DNA from: Tenacibaculum finnmarkense genomovar ulcerans | GTDB taxonomy: Bacteria; Bacteroidota; Bacteroidia; Flavobacteriales; Flavobacteriaceae | Reading direction: 5' to 3' | Assembly: GCF_900239495.1 (NCBI RefSeq) | Contig: NZ_OENE01000019.1 | Location: forward strand, 1 to 64,000 | Length of the DNA: 64,000 nucleotides | Shown: one piece after another, positions 26,415-35,657 of the stretch | Layout: the number at the start of each line of letters is the position of its first letter | Numbering within the stretch: the first letter of the stretch is position 1 | Notes under the pieces: model-generated | What the model was told of the DNA's origin: nothing | Databases searched by the model: none | Seen by the model: only the letters and a program-made list of their open reading frames with translations | Translations under genes and position numbers: made by a program

Positions 26415-28343
26415 CTATTCTTCAATTACTGGGGTTGTTTTTATTTCTTTTTTTTCAAAAGGTCTTTCACCAAATATTTTTTCTAAATCAACTTTAAACA
26501 TCACTTCTTTTTCAAGTAATAATGCGGCAAGTTGACTAAGTTTATCTTCGTGTTTGGTTAATAAATTAATAGCTCTTTCGTATTGAGCTTCAATTATTTT
26601 AGAAATTTCTTCATCAATAATTTTAGCAGTATCATCACTATAAGGTTTTACGAAACCGTCATTTCCTGATGAGTCATAATAAGTAACATTACCTACTTTT
26701 TCGTTTAAACCATAAACAGTAACCATAGCACGAGCTTGTTTGGTTACTTTTTCTAAATCACTTAAAGCTCCTGTAGAAATTTTGTTGAAAATTAGTTTTT
26801 CAGCAGCTCTACCACCCATGGTAGCACACATTTCATCGAGCATTTGTTCTGTTTGAATAATTTTCCTATCCTCTGGAAGATACCAAGCAGCCCCTAATGA
26901 TTGACCACGAGGAACGATAGTAACTTTTACTAACGGTGCGGCGTGTTCTAACATCCAACTTACTGTTGCATGACCAGCTTCATGAAAAGCAATTACTTCC
27001 TTTTCTTTTGGGGTAATTACCTTATTTTTCTTTTCTAAACCACCAACAATTCTATCAACAGCATCTAAAAAATCTTGTTGTTCAATTGCTTCTTTGTTGT
27101 TTCTTGCTGCAATTAAGGCAGCTTCATTACAAAGATTAGCTATATCAGCACCAGAAAAACCAGGTGTTTGTTGTGCTAAAAGTTCTAAATCAGTATTTTC
27201 AGCTAATTTTAATGGTTTTATGTGTACATCAAAAATTTCTCTACGTTCGTGTAAATCTGGTAAATCTACATAAATTTGACGGTCAAAACGTCCTGCACGC
27301 ATTAAAGCACTATCTAACACATCAGCACGGTTTGTAGCAGCTAATACAATAACATTTGTATCAGTTCCAAAACCATCCATTTCTGTTAAAAGTTGATTTA
27401 ACGTGTTTTCACGTTCATCATTTCCGCCAGTCATATTGTTTTTTCCTCTTGCACGACCAATGGCATCAATTTCATCAATAAATATAATTGAAGGCGATTT
27501 TTCTTGTGCTTTTTTAAATAAATCTCTTACACGAGAAGCACCTACACCTACAAACATTTCAACAAAATCAGATCCTGATAATGAAAAGAAAGGAACACCA
27601 GCTTCACCAGCTACGGCTTTTGCTAATAATGTTTTTCCTGTTCCAGGAGGTCCTACCAATAAGGCTCCTTTAGGTATTTTACCTCCTAATTTTGTGTATT
27701 TTTCAGGTGTTTTTAAGAAGTCAACAATTTCTTGAATTTCTTCTTTTGCACCTTCTAAACCAGCCACATCTTTAAAAGTTGTTTTAACTTTAGTGTCTTG
27801 ATCAAAAAGTTTTGCTTTTGATTTACCAATGTTAAAAATTTGACCACCGCCACCGCCGCCGCCAGCACCACCAGACATTCTTTTCATAAAGAAAATCCAA
27901 ATACCTATTAATATAATAAAAGGTAAAAATTCAATAATGCTTGTTACTAAGCTTGTTGGTTCTACATTTTTTCGATCAAAATCAAGATTGTTTTGCGCTT
28001 TCTCTTTTTTGATTTCGTTTTCGAAATTTTGTAAATCACCAAAATTATAAGTGTATAAAGGTGCTCCTTTTCTGTATAAAGGAGAATCCGTTATTTTTTT
28101 ATGTGCCTCTTTTTTTTCAGCATCACTCTTTAAAAAAATTTGGGCTACATTATTGTTTTCAACAACAATTTTTTCAATATCATTTTCTAGTAAAATTTTA
28201 TTGAACTCGTTTTTTGAAATATTACGAGATCCTAAATTACTGGAATTAAAAAAACTTAACCCTAACAGGATTACCAATATTGGAATATATATCCAAAACG
28301 AATTAAACGTAAATTTTGGAGCACTTTTTTTCTTATCACTCAT
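26415..28343 (-). CDS. ftsH: ATP-dependent zinc metalloprotease FtsH
   Basis: A 642-residue membrane-anchored AAA protease that degrades misfolded membrane and short-lived cytosolic proteins as a hexamer. Two membrane segments (about 16-32 and 132-153) frame a periplasmic domain. Walker A GPPGTGKT is at 231-238, Walker [12 protein letters not shown] follows, and the zinc site HEAGH is at 454-458. A Gly-rich linker (159-167) follows the second helix. It is 27 bp downstream of rsfS. Confidence 0.97.
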   Translation of the reverse strand: MSDKKKSAPKFTFNSFWIYIPILVILLGLSFFNSSNLGSRNISKNEFNKILLENDIEKIVVENNNVAQIFLKSDAEKKEAHKKITDSPLYRKGAPLYTYNFGDLQNFENEIKKEKAQNNLDFDRKNVEPTSLVTSIIEFLPFIILIGIWIFFMKRMSGGAGGGGGGGQIFNIGKSKAKLFDQDTKVKTTFKDVAGLEGAKEEIQEIVDFLKTPEKYTKLGGKIPKGALLVGPPGTGKTLLAKAVAGEAGVPFFSLSGSDFVEMFVGVGASRVRDLFKKAQEKSPSIIFIDEIDAIGRARGKNNMTGGNDERENTLNQLLTEMDGFGTDTNVIVLAATNRADVLDSALMRAGRFDRQIYVDLPDLHERREIFDVHIKPLKLAENTDLELLAQQTPGFSGADIANLCNEAALIAARNNKEAIEQQDFLDAVDRIVGGLEKKNKVITPKEKEVIAFHEAGHATVSWMLEHAAPLVKVTIVPRGQSLGAAWYLPEDRKIIQTEQMLDEMCATMGGRAAEKLIFNKISTGALSDLEKVTKQARAMVTVYGLNEKVGNVTYYDSSGNDGFVKPYSDDTAKIIDEEISKIIEAQYERAINLLTKHEDKLSQLAALLLEKEVMFKVDLEKIFGERPFEKKEIKTTPVIEE

Positions 28344-28370
28344 AAAACAATGTGTCTAAATTAGTAGGAA

Positions 28371-28742
28371 CTATAGTGTGTTAATTTCCGTGATTTTAGC
28401 ATCACCCCAAAGACTTTCAATATCGTAATAACTACGGATTTCTTTTTGAAAAACATGTACAACAACGTGTACGTAGTCCATTAAAACCCATTCCGAATTT
28501 CCTTGCCCTTCAATATGCCAAGCCTTATCTTTAAGTTCTTTGCTTACCATTTTTTGTACCGAGTTAGAAATGGCACTTACTTGTGTGTTTGAGTTTCCTG
28601 AGCAGATTATAAAATAATCGCAAACAGTGTTTTCTATTTCTCGTAAATCTAGTAATTGGATGTCTTCTCCTTTTACCTCTTCAATCCCTTTTATAATCAC
28701 AGCAATTAAATCGTCTGTGCTTGCTTGTTTTTTAGTCATCAA
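28371..28742 (-). CDS. rsfS: Ribosomal silencing factor RsfS
   Basis: A 123-residue RsfS/Iojap protein that binds ribosomal protein uL14 and blocks subunit joining in starvation. Visible are DYFIICSGNSNTQVSAISNSV and WHIEGQGNSEWVLMDYVHVVVHVF. It is the first gene of the leftward rsfS-ftsH-LUD-cdsA-ACBP operon and is divergent from birA, 84 bp away. Confidence 0.95.
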   Translation of the reverse strand: MMTKKQASTDDLIAVIIKGIEEVKGEDIQLLDLREIENTVCDYFIICSGNSNTQVSAISNSVQKMVSKELKDKAWHIEGQGNSEWVLMDYVHVVVHVFQKEIRSYYDIESLWGDAKITEINTL

Positions 28743-28770
28743 AAAAATTATATTTTTAGCAAAGTTATTA

Positions 28771-28778
28771 TATTTTTG
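28771..28778 (+). promoter_or_regulatory. -7 promoter box of birA
   Basis: TATTTTTG matches TAnnTTTG, 47 bp before the ATG at 28826. Confidence 0.5.
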
Positions 28779-28825
28779 CGAGTAATTTGCCTAATATTAA
28801 TACTTGTTTTATTCGCAAAGCTTAT

Positions 28826-29563
28826 ATGAAAATAATCAAACTTGATGCCATTGATTCTACCAATTCTTTTTTAAAGGATATGTCAGCAAAAGTTCCGCTA
28901 GATAATTTCACTGTTGTGGTGGCTAAAAATCAAACTTTAGGTAGGGGACAAATGAATGCGAATTGGAATTCAGAAAAAGGTAAGAACCTGACTTTTAGTG
29001 TTTTTTGGAAACCTGAAGCACTTTGTATTGCTGATTTTAAGTATTTGAATTATAGTATTTCTTTAGGTGTTTATGAAGTGCTTAGTTCGTTAAAATTACC
29101 TCGATTGGCTATTAAATGGCCTAACGACATTCTGTCAGAAAACAAAAAAATTGCCGGAATTTTAATTGAAAATACCTTAAATATAAAAAATATTAGTGCC
29201 TCAGTTATAGGAATAGGGCTTAATGTGAATCAAAATATTTTTTCAGAGGCGCTTCCAAACGCTTCTTCTGTTAAAAAAATTTTAAAAAAAGAGCAGGATA
29301 TTGACCTCGATTTGTTGTTAAATAAGTTGCTATTAAGCTTAAAAGAAAAATTAGAGCGTTTAAATAAAAAACAATATGTGTCTTTAGAAAAAGAATATTT
29401 AAGTGTGTTGTATAAAAAAAATGTTCCGAGCATGTTTAAAACAAGTCAGAACATTTTATTTATGGGTAAAATTATTGGTGTTTCCGATATTGGAAAACTC
29501 CAAATTGAATTAGAAAACGAAACAATTCAAGAATTTGGTATTAAAGAAGTTTCGTTTGCCTAA
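28826..29563 (+). CDS. birA: Biotin--[acetyl-CoA-carboxylase] ligase
   Basis: A 245-residue ligase that activates biotin with ATP and attaches it to biotin carboxyl carrier protein. Motifs: DAIDSTNSFLKD, GRGQMNANWNSEKGKNLTFS, KWPNDI and AGILIEN. It lacks the N-terminal helix-turn-helix of E. coli BirA, so it is a ligase only (group I). The start at 28826 is set by the conserved KIIKLDAIDSTNS; an upstream start at 28787 would fall right after the -7 box. Confidence 0.94.
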   Translation: MKIIKLDAIDSTNSFLKDMSAKVPLDNFTVVVAKNQTLGRGQMNANWNSEKGKNLTFSVFWKPEALCIADFKYLNYSISLGVYEVLSSLKLPRLAIKWPNDILSENKKIAGILIENTLNIKNISASVIGIGLNVNQNIFSEALPNASSVKKILKKEQDIDLDLLLNKLLLSLKEKLERLNKKQYVSLEKEYLSVLYKKNVPSMFKTSQNILFMGKIIGVSDIGKLQIELENETIQEFGIKEVSFA

Positions 29564-29574
29564 CTAATTTTAGT

Positions 29575-29964
29575 TTATAATTTTGAAATATTTTCAGTTA
29601 AGGTGTCAATAAATTTGGTTAATGGCTTTTTTACCATCATTGCCATCATTGGATTAAAATCACCATTAAAATTTAAAACAACTTCACTTTCATTTTCAGA
29701 AATTTCACAAATATCAGAAGATAAGGTAAATGGTAATTTGCTACTTGCTGCTCCTAAAGTAATGTTTGAAAATTCAGTTTTTTCTTTGATTACCAATCTT
29801 ATTTCTGGCATGCCTTTTAAACCGAAAATAAAACTATCGCCATCTACTTCAAATTTTTGAGTGTTTTCTGGCATTAATTGTTCAAAGTTTTCTAATTTTA
29901 ATAAAAAATTAAAAATTTCTTTGGTTGATTTTTGTACAATTACGTTGTTTCCTGCAATATTCAT
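29575..29964 (-). CDS. SRPBCC (START-like) domain protein
   Basis: A 129-residue single-domain helix-grip protein (VQKSTKEIFNFLLKLENFEQLMP, then a long beta sheet and C-terminal helix). The family binds hydrophobic ligands; no specific role is known. It is the downstream partner of pyrE (17 bp apart), a frequent pairing in flavobacteria. It converges on birA with an 11-bp gap. Confidence 0.8.
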   Translation of the reverse strand: MNIAGNNVIVQKSTKEIFNFLLKLENFEQLMPENTQKFEVDGDSFIFGLKGMPEIRLVIKEKTEFSNITLGAASSKLPFTLSSDICEISENESEVVLNFNGDFNPMMAMMVKKPLTKFIDTLTENISKL

Positions 29965-29981
29965 TGTTGATTATTTTAGTC

Positions 29982-30632
29982 TTATTTTTCGTTTTGTTTC
30001 CACTCGCTAGGGGCAATTCGCCATTGTTCTAACATTCTTAGTTCTTGACTAGTAATGTATTTGCTCTCAAGAGCTTGTTCAAGTAAATGTTCGTAATTGC
30101 TTAGTGTGGTAAGTTCAATATTATCTTTTTTGAAGTTATCGGAAGCAATTTGAAATCCGTAAGAAAAAATAGCAATCATTCCTTTTACAGTTGCGTTTGC
30201 TTCTTTTAAGGCTTTTACGGCATTTAAACTACTGGTTCCTGTGCTGATTAAATCTTCAATAACCACTACATTTTGCCCGCTTTCTAAATGACCTTCTATT
30301 TGGTTTTTACGCCCGTGCTTTTTAGCTTCAGGACGTACATATATAAAAGGAACACCTAATTCTTGCGCGACTAACATTCCAATTGCAATTGCTCCGGTGG
30401 CTACACCTGCAATGACATCTGGTTTACCGTGTTTTGCAATGACTAATTTTGCAATTTCTTCTTTTAAGAAGTTTCTAACAGGTACATAAGATAAGGTAAC
30501 TCTGTTGTCACAATAAATTGGAGATTTCCAACCTGAAGCCCAAGTAAATGGTTCTTTAGGGCTTAGTTTAATTGCTTTAATTTGTAGCAGATGCGCTGCT
30601 GTTTTTTTTGCTGTGTCTTTGTTGAAGTCCAT
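29982..30632 (-). CDS. pyrE: Orotate phosphoribosyltransferase
   Basis: A 216-residue enzyme of pyrimidine synthesis, converting orotate and PRPP to OMP. The PRPP-binding motif is VVVIEDLISTGTSS, and the orotate/PRPP loop is RPEAKKHGRKNQIEGH. The start at 30632 gives the family length; the extension to 30731 encodes a nonconserved tail. The upstream region (30633-31020) separates it from dnaK and contains the family A repeat, a heat-shock-like motif and the dnaK promoter region. Confidence 0.95.
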   Translation of the reverse strand: MDFNKDTAKKTAAHLLQIKAIKLSPKEPFTWASGWKSPIYCDNRVTLSYVPVRNFLKEEIAKLVIAKHGKPDVIAGVATGAIAIGMLVAQELGVPFIYVRPEAKKHGRKNQIEGHLESGQNVVVIEDLISTGTSSLNAVKALKEANATVKGMIAIFSYGFQIASDNFKKDNIELTTLSNYEHLLEQALESKYITSQELRMLEQWRIAPSEWKQNEK

Positions 30633-30793
30633 AACGCAAATGTATAAAGTTTTTGTTAATGATAAACCAATAATTAGTACAATTTCGGTTAAAACGATGT
30701 TGGTTTTAGTGGTTTTGTTTGCAAAATACAATTATTAAAGCAACTTAGCAGTACTCGCTTACTATTCTTATAAAATTAGGGTGTACAAATTTT

Positions 30794-30877
30794 TAGCCCC
30801 GATTGAAGCAATTGTTTGAGCTCTTTTTTTGATTTTTCTTCAAAAAAAAGCGAGTGCGGAAAGCGGGAAATAGCTCC
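30794..30877 (+). repeat. Dispersed hairpin repeat, family A, copy 3
   Basis: Begins TTTAGCCCCGATTGAAGC, ends GCGGGAAATAGCT. It lies in the 388-bp divergent gap between pyrE and dnaK, so here it cannot be a terminator for an upstream rightward gene. Confidence 0.8.
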
Positions 30878-30893
30878 AAAAAAAAAGAAATAG

Positions 30894-30906
30894 TGTCATT
30901 CTGTCA
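30894..30906 (+). promoter_or_regulatory. TGYCA-N3-TGTCA motif upstream of dnaK
   Basis: TGTCATTCTGTCA is a direct repeat of TGTCA with period 8. The same pattern (TGCCATTTTGTCA) lies upstream of htpG at 63115-63127, reading toward htpG. Distances to the starts are 114 and 93 bp. A shared heat-shock site is plausible. Confidence 0.4.
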
Positions 30907-30960
30907 TCTTTGGTAAAAAAAAACAGCTATTTTTATGCCAAAACAAAAGTAATTACCTGT

Positions 30961-30975
30961 TGGCACACAGTTTGA
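30961..30975 (+). promoter_or_regulatory. Sigma-54-like element upstream of dnaK
   Basis: TGGCAC-N5-TTGA resembles the -24/-12 pattern TGGCAC-N5-TTGC with one mismatch at the -12 C. It lies 45 bp before the ATG. No -7 TAnnTTTG box is obvious in the same stretch. Whether sigma-54 is used is not known from this window. Confidence 0.3.
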
Positions 30976-31020
30976 CTATTACAACTTGTAAAATTGAATT
31001 AAAATTTAAGACATAGTATT

Positions 31021-32907
31021 ATGAGTAAAATTATAGGAATTGATTTAGGAACCACAAATTCATGTGTTTCTGTAATGGAAGGAAATGAGCCAGTTGTTAT
31101 CCCTAATGCAGAAGGAAAAAGAACTACGCCATCTATCGTAGCATTTATTGAAGGTGGAGAGCGTAAAGTTGGTGATCCTGCAAAAAGACAAGCGGTAACG
31201 AACCCTACAAAAACAGTTTATTCTATTAAACGTTTTATGGGTAATAAGTTCTCTGATTCTTCAAAAGAAGCTGCAAGAGTACCTTATAGCGTTGTAAAAG
31301 GTGATAATGATACTCCACGTGTAGATATTGACGGTCGTTTATATACGCCTCAAGAAATTTCTGCAATGGTTTTACAGAAAATGAAAAAAACAGCTGAAGA
31401 CTACTTAGGAACTGATGTTTCTGAAGCAGTAATTACTGTACCTGCTTACTTTAACGATGCACAACGTCAGGCTACAAAAGAAGCTGGTGAAATTGCTGGT
31501 TTAACTGTTAGAAGAATTATTAACGAACCAACTGCAGCTGCTTTAGCGTATGGTTTAGATAAGGCAAGCGAAGATAAAAAAATCGTTGTTTTTGATTTTG
31601 GTGGAGGAACACATGATGTTTCTATCCTAGAATTAGGAGACGGTGTTTTCGAAGTATTAGCTACTGATGGTGATACTCACTTAGGTGGAGATGATGTTGA
31701 TGAAAGAATTATCAACTGGTTAGCTGAAGAATTTAAAGCTGAGGAAGATATGGACTTACGTAAAGATCCAATGTCTTTACAACGTTTAAAAGAAGCTGCT
31801 GAAAAAGCGAAGATTGAATTATCTAGCACAACTTCATCAGAAATTAACTTACCTTATATTACTGCTACTGCTTCAGGACCTAAGCATTTAGTTAGAACGT
31901 TAACGAGAGCTAAATTTGAAGCTTTAATTGATGATTTAATCAAAAGAACTATTAAGCCTTGTCAAACAGCTTTAAAAAATGCTGATTTATCTATTGATGA
32001 AATTGATGAAGTAATTTTAGTAGGTGGTTCTACTCGTATTCCTGCTATTCAGGAAGCTGTTCAGAATTTCTTTAAAAAATCACCAAGTAAAGGAGTAAAC
32101 CCTGATGAAGTTGTTTCTTTAGGAGCTGCTATTCAAGGTGGAGTTTTATCTGGAGATGTAAAAGACGTATTATTATTAGATGTTACGCCTTTATCTTTAG
32201 GAATTGAAACTATGGGTAACGTATTTACGAAGTTAATTGATGCAAATACTACGATTCCTACAAAGAAATCTCAAGTATTTTCTACTGCTGCTGATAACCA
32301 GCCTTCTGTAGATATTCACGTTTTACAAGGTGAAAGAGCAATGGCTGCTGATAACAATACTATCGGTCGTTTCTTATTAACTGATATTCCACCAGCACAA
32401 AGAGGTGTTCCTCAAATTGAAGTAACTTTCGATATTGATGCAAACGGAATTATCAAAGTTTCTGCTTCTGATAAAGCTACTGGTAAAACTCAGGACATTA
32501 AAATTGAAGCTTCTTCTGGATTATCTGAAGAAGAAATCAAGAAAATGAAAGCTGATGCTGAAGCAAATGCTGATGCTGATGCAAAAGCAAAAGAAACTGC
32601 TGAAAAAATCAACGAAGCTGATTCTATGATTTTTCAAACTGAAAAGCAATTAAAAGAATTTGGTGAAAAATTATCTGCGGATAAAAAAGCGCCAATCGAA
32701 GCTGGTTTAGTTGAATTAAAAGCTGCTCACGAAGCTGGAGATGTTGCAAGAATTGAAGGTGCTTTAACTATTGTTAATGACGCATGGAAAGCTGCTTCTG
32801 AAGAGATGTATGCTGATAAAGGTGCAGGAGCTCAGCAAGCTGAACAGCCTAAAGCTGATGACCAAGCTGATAACGTTGAAGATGTAGAATTCGAAGAAGT
32901 TAAGTAA
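31021..32907 (+). CDS. dnaK: Molecular chaperone DnaK (Hsp70)
   Basis: A 628-residue ATP-driven chaperone. Motifs: [18 protein letters not shown] at the N-terminus, [37 protein letters not shown] (with a GGGTHD variant of the usual GGGTFD), and the acidic C-terminal tail ending [12 protein letters not shown]. The substrate-binding domain begins near residue 390. It stands alone, without grpE or dnaJ. It ends at the terminator 32946-32979. Confidence 0.98.
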   Translation: MSKIIGIDLGTTNSCVSVMEGNEPVVIPNAEGKRTTPSIVAFIEGGERKVGDPAKRQAVTNPTKTVYSIKRFMGNKFSDSSKEAARVPYSVVKGDNDTPRVDIDGRLYTPQEISAMVLQKMKKTAEDYLGTDVSEAVITVPAYFNDAQRQATKEAGEIAGLTVRRIINEPTAAALAYGLDKASEDKKIVVFDFGGGTHDVSILELGDGVFEVLATDGDTHLGGDDVDERIINWLAEEFKAEEDMDLRKDPMSLQRLKEAAEKAKIELSSTTSSEINLPYITATASGPKHLVRTLTRAKFEALIDDLIKRTIKPCQTALKNADLSIDEIDEVILVGGSTRIPAIQEAVQNFFKKSPSKGVNPDEVVSLGAAIQGGVLSGDVKDVLLLDVTPLSLGIETMGNVFTKLIDANTTIPTKKSQVFSTAADNQPSVDIHVLQGERAMAADNNTIGRFLLTDIPPAQRGVPQIEVTFDIDANGIIKVSASDKATGKTQDIKIEASSGLSEEEIKKMKADAEANADADAKAKETAEKINEADSMIFQTEKQLKEFGEKLSADKKAPIEAGLVELKAAHEAGDVARIEGALTIVNDAWKAASEEMYADKGAGAQQAEQPKADDQADNVEDVEFEEVK

Positions 32908-32945
32908 TTTTAACTTTTAAGTATATTTTATACTTTATAAATATT

Positions 32946-32979
32946 AAAACGCAATCATTTATTTGATTGCGTTTTTTTT
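32946..32979 (+). terminator. Intrinsic terminator of dnaK
   Basis: AAACGCAATCA and TGATTGCGTTT pair around a 6-nt loop and are followed by Ts. A copy with one difference in 37 nt lies at 37208-37244. Confidence 0.92.
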
Positions 32980-33021
32980 GGTTATAGCTTTTTTGTAAAA
33001 ACTTCTCCTAAGCTTTTATTA

Positions 33022-33747
33022 CTAATATAATGTATAAAGTAATTTACCTAGAATCGTAGTTTCTTTTATTAAGCCATAACCTCTAGAATCTCTTGAGTGG
33101 TGTCTGAAATCACCCATAACAAAATAGTAATTGTTTTTAAAAGTGTATGGTTTGTTAATAACAGAAGCGTACTCTAGTGTAGTTTCATCCTCAATAATAT
33201 GTTGGTATAAACTAAAATTATTATCTGTAATTACAATTGAATGATTTTTTTTAGGAATCCATAACGAACCAAGGTTATCCATTGTCCAATTACGACCATA
33301 AAATTTGAGAGCTTCAGTATTAATTAATTTTTTATATTTATTCTTATTTGTAAGTTTTGAGATTTCAATATTTGATATATCTTTTAACCTATAATTATTA
33401 ATAGACGAATCAAAATACTTATACTGATGCATAATATGTGGAGATTCTTTTGCTTTTGTATCATTTATAAACACTGATGTATTCATAATTTTTAAAGTAT
33501 CATTTGAAATGCCAACAATACGTTTAATCGTTTTATTAGCTGTATCTGAGTTATTATAAACAATAACATCATTGTGTTTATAGGAATTGGTAGTTTTATT
33601 TACGAAAACTATACTACCAATTGTCATAGTAGGTAACATTGATCTTGATGATACAATAAAATAGTCAATTAAAAGTAATTTTACAGTAACCATTAAAATT
33701 ACTATTAATAGTAAGGACTCTTTATAATATTTTTTTATTAAGTTCAT
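33022..33747 (-). CDS. Dedicated S26-family signal peptidase
   Basis: A 241-residue membrane protease of the type I signal peptidase family. One N-terminal membrane helix (about 9-32) precedes box B SSRSMLPTM with catalytic S36. The general base is K75 in TIKRIVGIS, and box E MGDFRHHSRDSRGYG is at 211-225. The middle is an insert of about 80 residues. It is the last gene of the small-peptide operon, abutting the preceding stop with zero gap. Its position suggests it processes proteins of this operon, including the 66-residue peptide, rather than serving as the general LepB. Confidence 0.88.
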   Translation of the reverse strand: MNLIKKYYKESLLLIVILMVTVKLLLIDYFIVSSRSMLPTMTIGSIVFVNKTTNSYKHNDVIVYNNSDTANKTIKRIVGISNDTLKIMNTSVFINDTKAKESPHIMHQYKYFDSSINNYRLKDISNIEISKLTNKNKYKKLINTEALKFYGRNWTMDNLGSLWIPKKNHSIVITDNNFSLYQHIIEDETTLEYASVINKPYTFKNNYYFVMGDFRHHSRDSRGYGLIKETTILGKLLYTLY

Positions 33748-34770
33748 TTAATTTAATTTTATAATTTCACAAACGGTAGGTTTTCTATTATGATTTGCGG
33801 TACTAAAACTCCACTTTTTTTTATAAGTTGTTTTAACGGCAATACGGTTTTTATTAATACCATTAGCAACTAAATAAGTTATTGCTAACTTAATTTTCTT
33901 TTTATTTGCTTGCTTATAATATTTAATAACGTGAATATTTCTTACACTGTTTGGCATATTTCCACCATAATTATAAGCAAATAATTTTATTTTAAGTTTA
34001 GGGAATTTAAGCATAAGCTTACTGAGTAAGTACAACATTTTTCTAGAGGTTGGTCTTATTGCTATTACTCGCTTCCAAGTATCACGATCGTCTAAAGTGT
34101 ATCGTATTTTAGTATCTAATGCACGTTTAATTTTTGTGTTAAAGAATAATTTTTCAAAATCTTTAACTTCTTCTGCTGTTACTATTCTCGATATACTATC
34201 AAGCGCTTCTTGTTTTAGCTTAAATTCTTTATTTTTTTTATCTTTATCGTATAAAATATTTTCACTTAAGTTTACAAAGTCATTGTAGTTAAGTATTCTA
34301 GTTTTATTTTTTTTTATCTTGGTTATTGGTTTTAGTACAGTCTTGTTTTTTAGTAAAGACTTTTTAGTAATAAGTTTACATATAATATCTACTCGTCTAT
34401 TTTCTTTACGTTGCTTATTAGCACTACTCGTATTTTTTACGATATCTAATTCACCTTTATATTTTAAGTTAAAGGGTAAATTCTTACTAAAATATTCAAG
34501 ACTAATTTTTTTGGTGTTAGTAGCTCTTTTTTTAGATAAAATTAGGTTGTAATTACTACTTGCATTATCATCACAATACCCTATAAAAGTGATGTGTTTA
34601 ATTTTTTGTTTATTTGCTTCTATGAAGTTTAATAACTTTTTTTTCTCTGTAGTTTTAATTTCATCTGAATCAATATTAAAATATACCTTATGAGTAATGG
34701 TAGTTTTTTGTGCTACCAAAGTTATTGGGCATAGAAATAAAATTATTGTATATATAATTTGTTTATTCAT
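33748..34770 (-). CDS. OmpA-type peptidoglycan-binding protein, two OmpA-like halves
   Basis: A 340-residue exported protein (signal peptide to about A20). Residues about 27-132 are an OmpA/MotB-like domain (VYFNIDSDEI, FIGYCDDNASSNYNLILSKKRA, NRRVDI) that would bind peptidoglycan. Residues about 236-340 look like a second, divergent OmpA-like unit with IKLFAYNYG and a KYYKQANKKKIKLAI helix, lacking the NRRVxI end. The middle is a Lys-rich linker and helix. Its start overlaps the preceding gene by 8 bp. Confidence 0.75.
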   Translation of the reverse strand: MNKQIIYTIILFLCPITLVAQKTTITHKVYFNIDSDEIKTTEKKKLLNFIEANKQKIKHITFIGYCDDNASSNYNLILSKKRATNTKKISLEYFSKNLPFNLKYKGELDIVKNTSSANKQRKENRRVDIICKLITKKSLLKNKTVLKPITKIKKNKTRILNYNDFVNLSENILYDKDKKNKEFKLKQEALDSISRIVTAEEVKDFEKLFFNTKIKRALDTKIRYTLDDRDTWKRVIAIRPTSRKMLYLLSKLMLKFPKLKIKLFAYNYGGNMPNSVRNIHVIKYYKQANKKKIKLAITYLVANGINKNRIAVKTTYKKKWSFSTANHNRKPTVCEIIKLN

Positions 34771-35239
34771 TATTTAAAAAATTATAAACTTCGGGTACTT
34801 TAGTATCCGAAATATTAAAAAAATTGATTACTTCACTATTTACAAAATGTATTAAAAGGGGTTTTGATACACTTGTTTGATAATCATATATACTAGATTC
34901 ATTGTCAAAAAGTTTCTTATGTTTTAAATTTTTTATTTGATGCTTAAATACAGATTCTTCTTCTAAACCGATTAAGATTACAGTTAGGTTAGTGGGTTTG
35001 GTTTTTGCAAGTATATTAAGATTTAGTTTTGTACTAAGGCAAGTATTACATTCATTTACAGGTAACACATAAAACATATTGTTTTTTAGGTCTGTTGTTT
35101 TTATGTTGTGAATATCAGTTAAATACCTAGTAAATTGTTTTGTATATTTATATTTTTTTTGAGGTGAAGTACAGGCTGTCATAAATAAACAGCTACTCCA
35201 CAATAAAACTCCCTTCAAGAATATTATTTTTTTTATCAA
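34763..35239 (-). CDS. Small lipoprotein with a CxxC motif
   Basis: A 158-residue exported protein. The lipobox MTAC gives lipidation at C23. C64 and C67 in VNECNTCLSTKLN form a CxxC at the start of a helix, and NLTVILIGLEE follows, as in a thioredoxin-like fold; a cis-Pro-like KPLLIHF comes later. The rest does not match TlpA by eye. Start is TTG at 35239, overlapping the upstream gene by 47 bp; a start nearer 35206 is possible. Likely role: redox partner or peptide interaction in the periplasm, by inference. Confidence 0.55.
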   Translation of the reverse strand: MIKKIIFLKGVLLWSSCLFMTACTSPQKKYKYTKQFTRYLTDIHNIKTTDLKNNMFYVLPVNECNTCLSTKLNLNILAKTKPTNLTVILIGLEEESVFKHQIKNLKHKKLFDNESSIYDYQTSVSKPLLIHFVNSEVINFFNISDTKVPEVYNFLNNE

Positions 35240-35657
35240 ATTCTTTTAATTTTCTTTTTGTTTTAATAACTAGTTTGTAATAATGTTTTCTCTTTTCTTT
35301 AGCAACAAAGCTTCCATATTGTTTATTCCAAGATTGGAATTTTTGAAAGTTTAAAGTTTCTCCACTTTTTAAGTCAAAAATAGATGTACGAGCAAAACTT
35401 ACCAGTTTATCATCGATATAGAGAAAATAACCCCAATGTTTTTTATTTGCAGAAACATTTCCCTTATTACCAATAGTTACATAAGGTATAATTCGAGTAC
35501 CAAGTTTTACAATAGAATCGATACCTATTAATTTGTGTATATATAAATCTGTTTTTTTTACTTTAGAGTTTATAACTACCTCGTCAAGAGTAATAGGCTT
35601 TAACTGTGCATTTGCCAACCCGAAGAATAATAATGCTATAATTAGTGATAATTTCAT
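35193..35657 (-). CDS. Small exported protein with a TonB-box-like N-terminus
   Basis: A 154-residue protein with a signal peptide (ends GLANAQ). The mature start LKPITLDEVVINS resembles the TonB-box/plug linker of Bacteroidota TonB-dependent receptors, but no barrel follows. A beta-rich domain with HWGYFLYIDDKLVSFART follows and the C-terminus is Lys-rich. I do not recognise the family. It overlaps the propeller gene by 4 bp (ATGA) and the CxxC lipoprotein gene by 47 bp, so it is translationally coupled. Confidence 0.6.
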   Translation of the reverse strand: MKLSLIIALLFFGLANAQLKPITLDEVVINSKVKKTDLYIHKLIGIDSIVKLGTRIIPYVTIGNKGNVSANKKHWGYFLYIDDKLVSFARTSIFDLKSGETLNFQKFQSWNKQYGSFVAKEKRKHYYKLVIKTKRKLKEFDKKNNILEGSFIVE

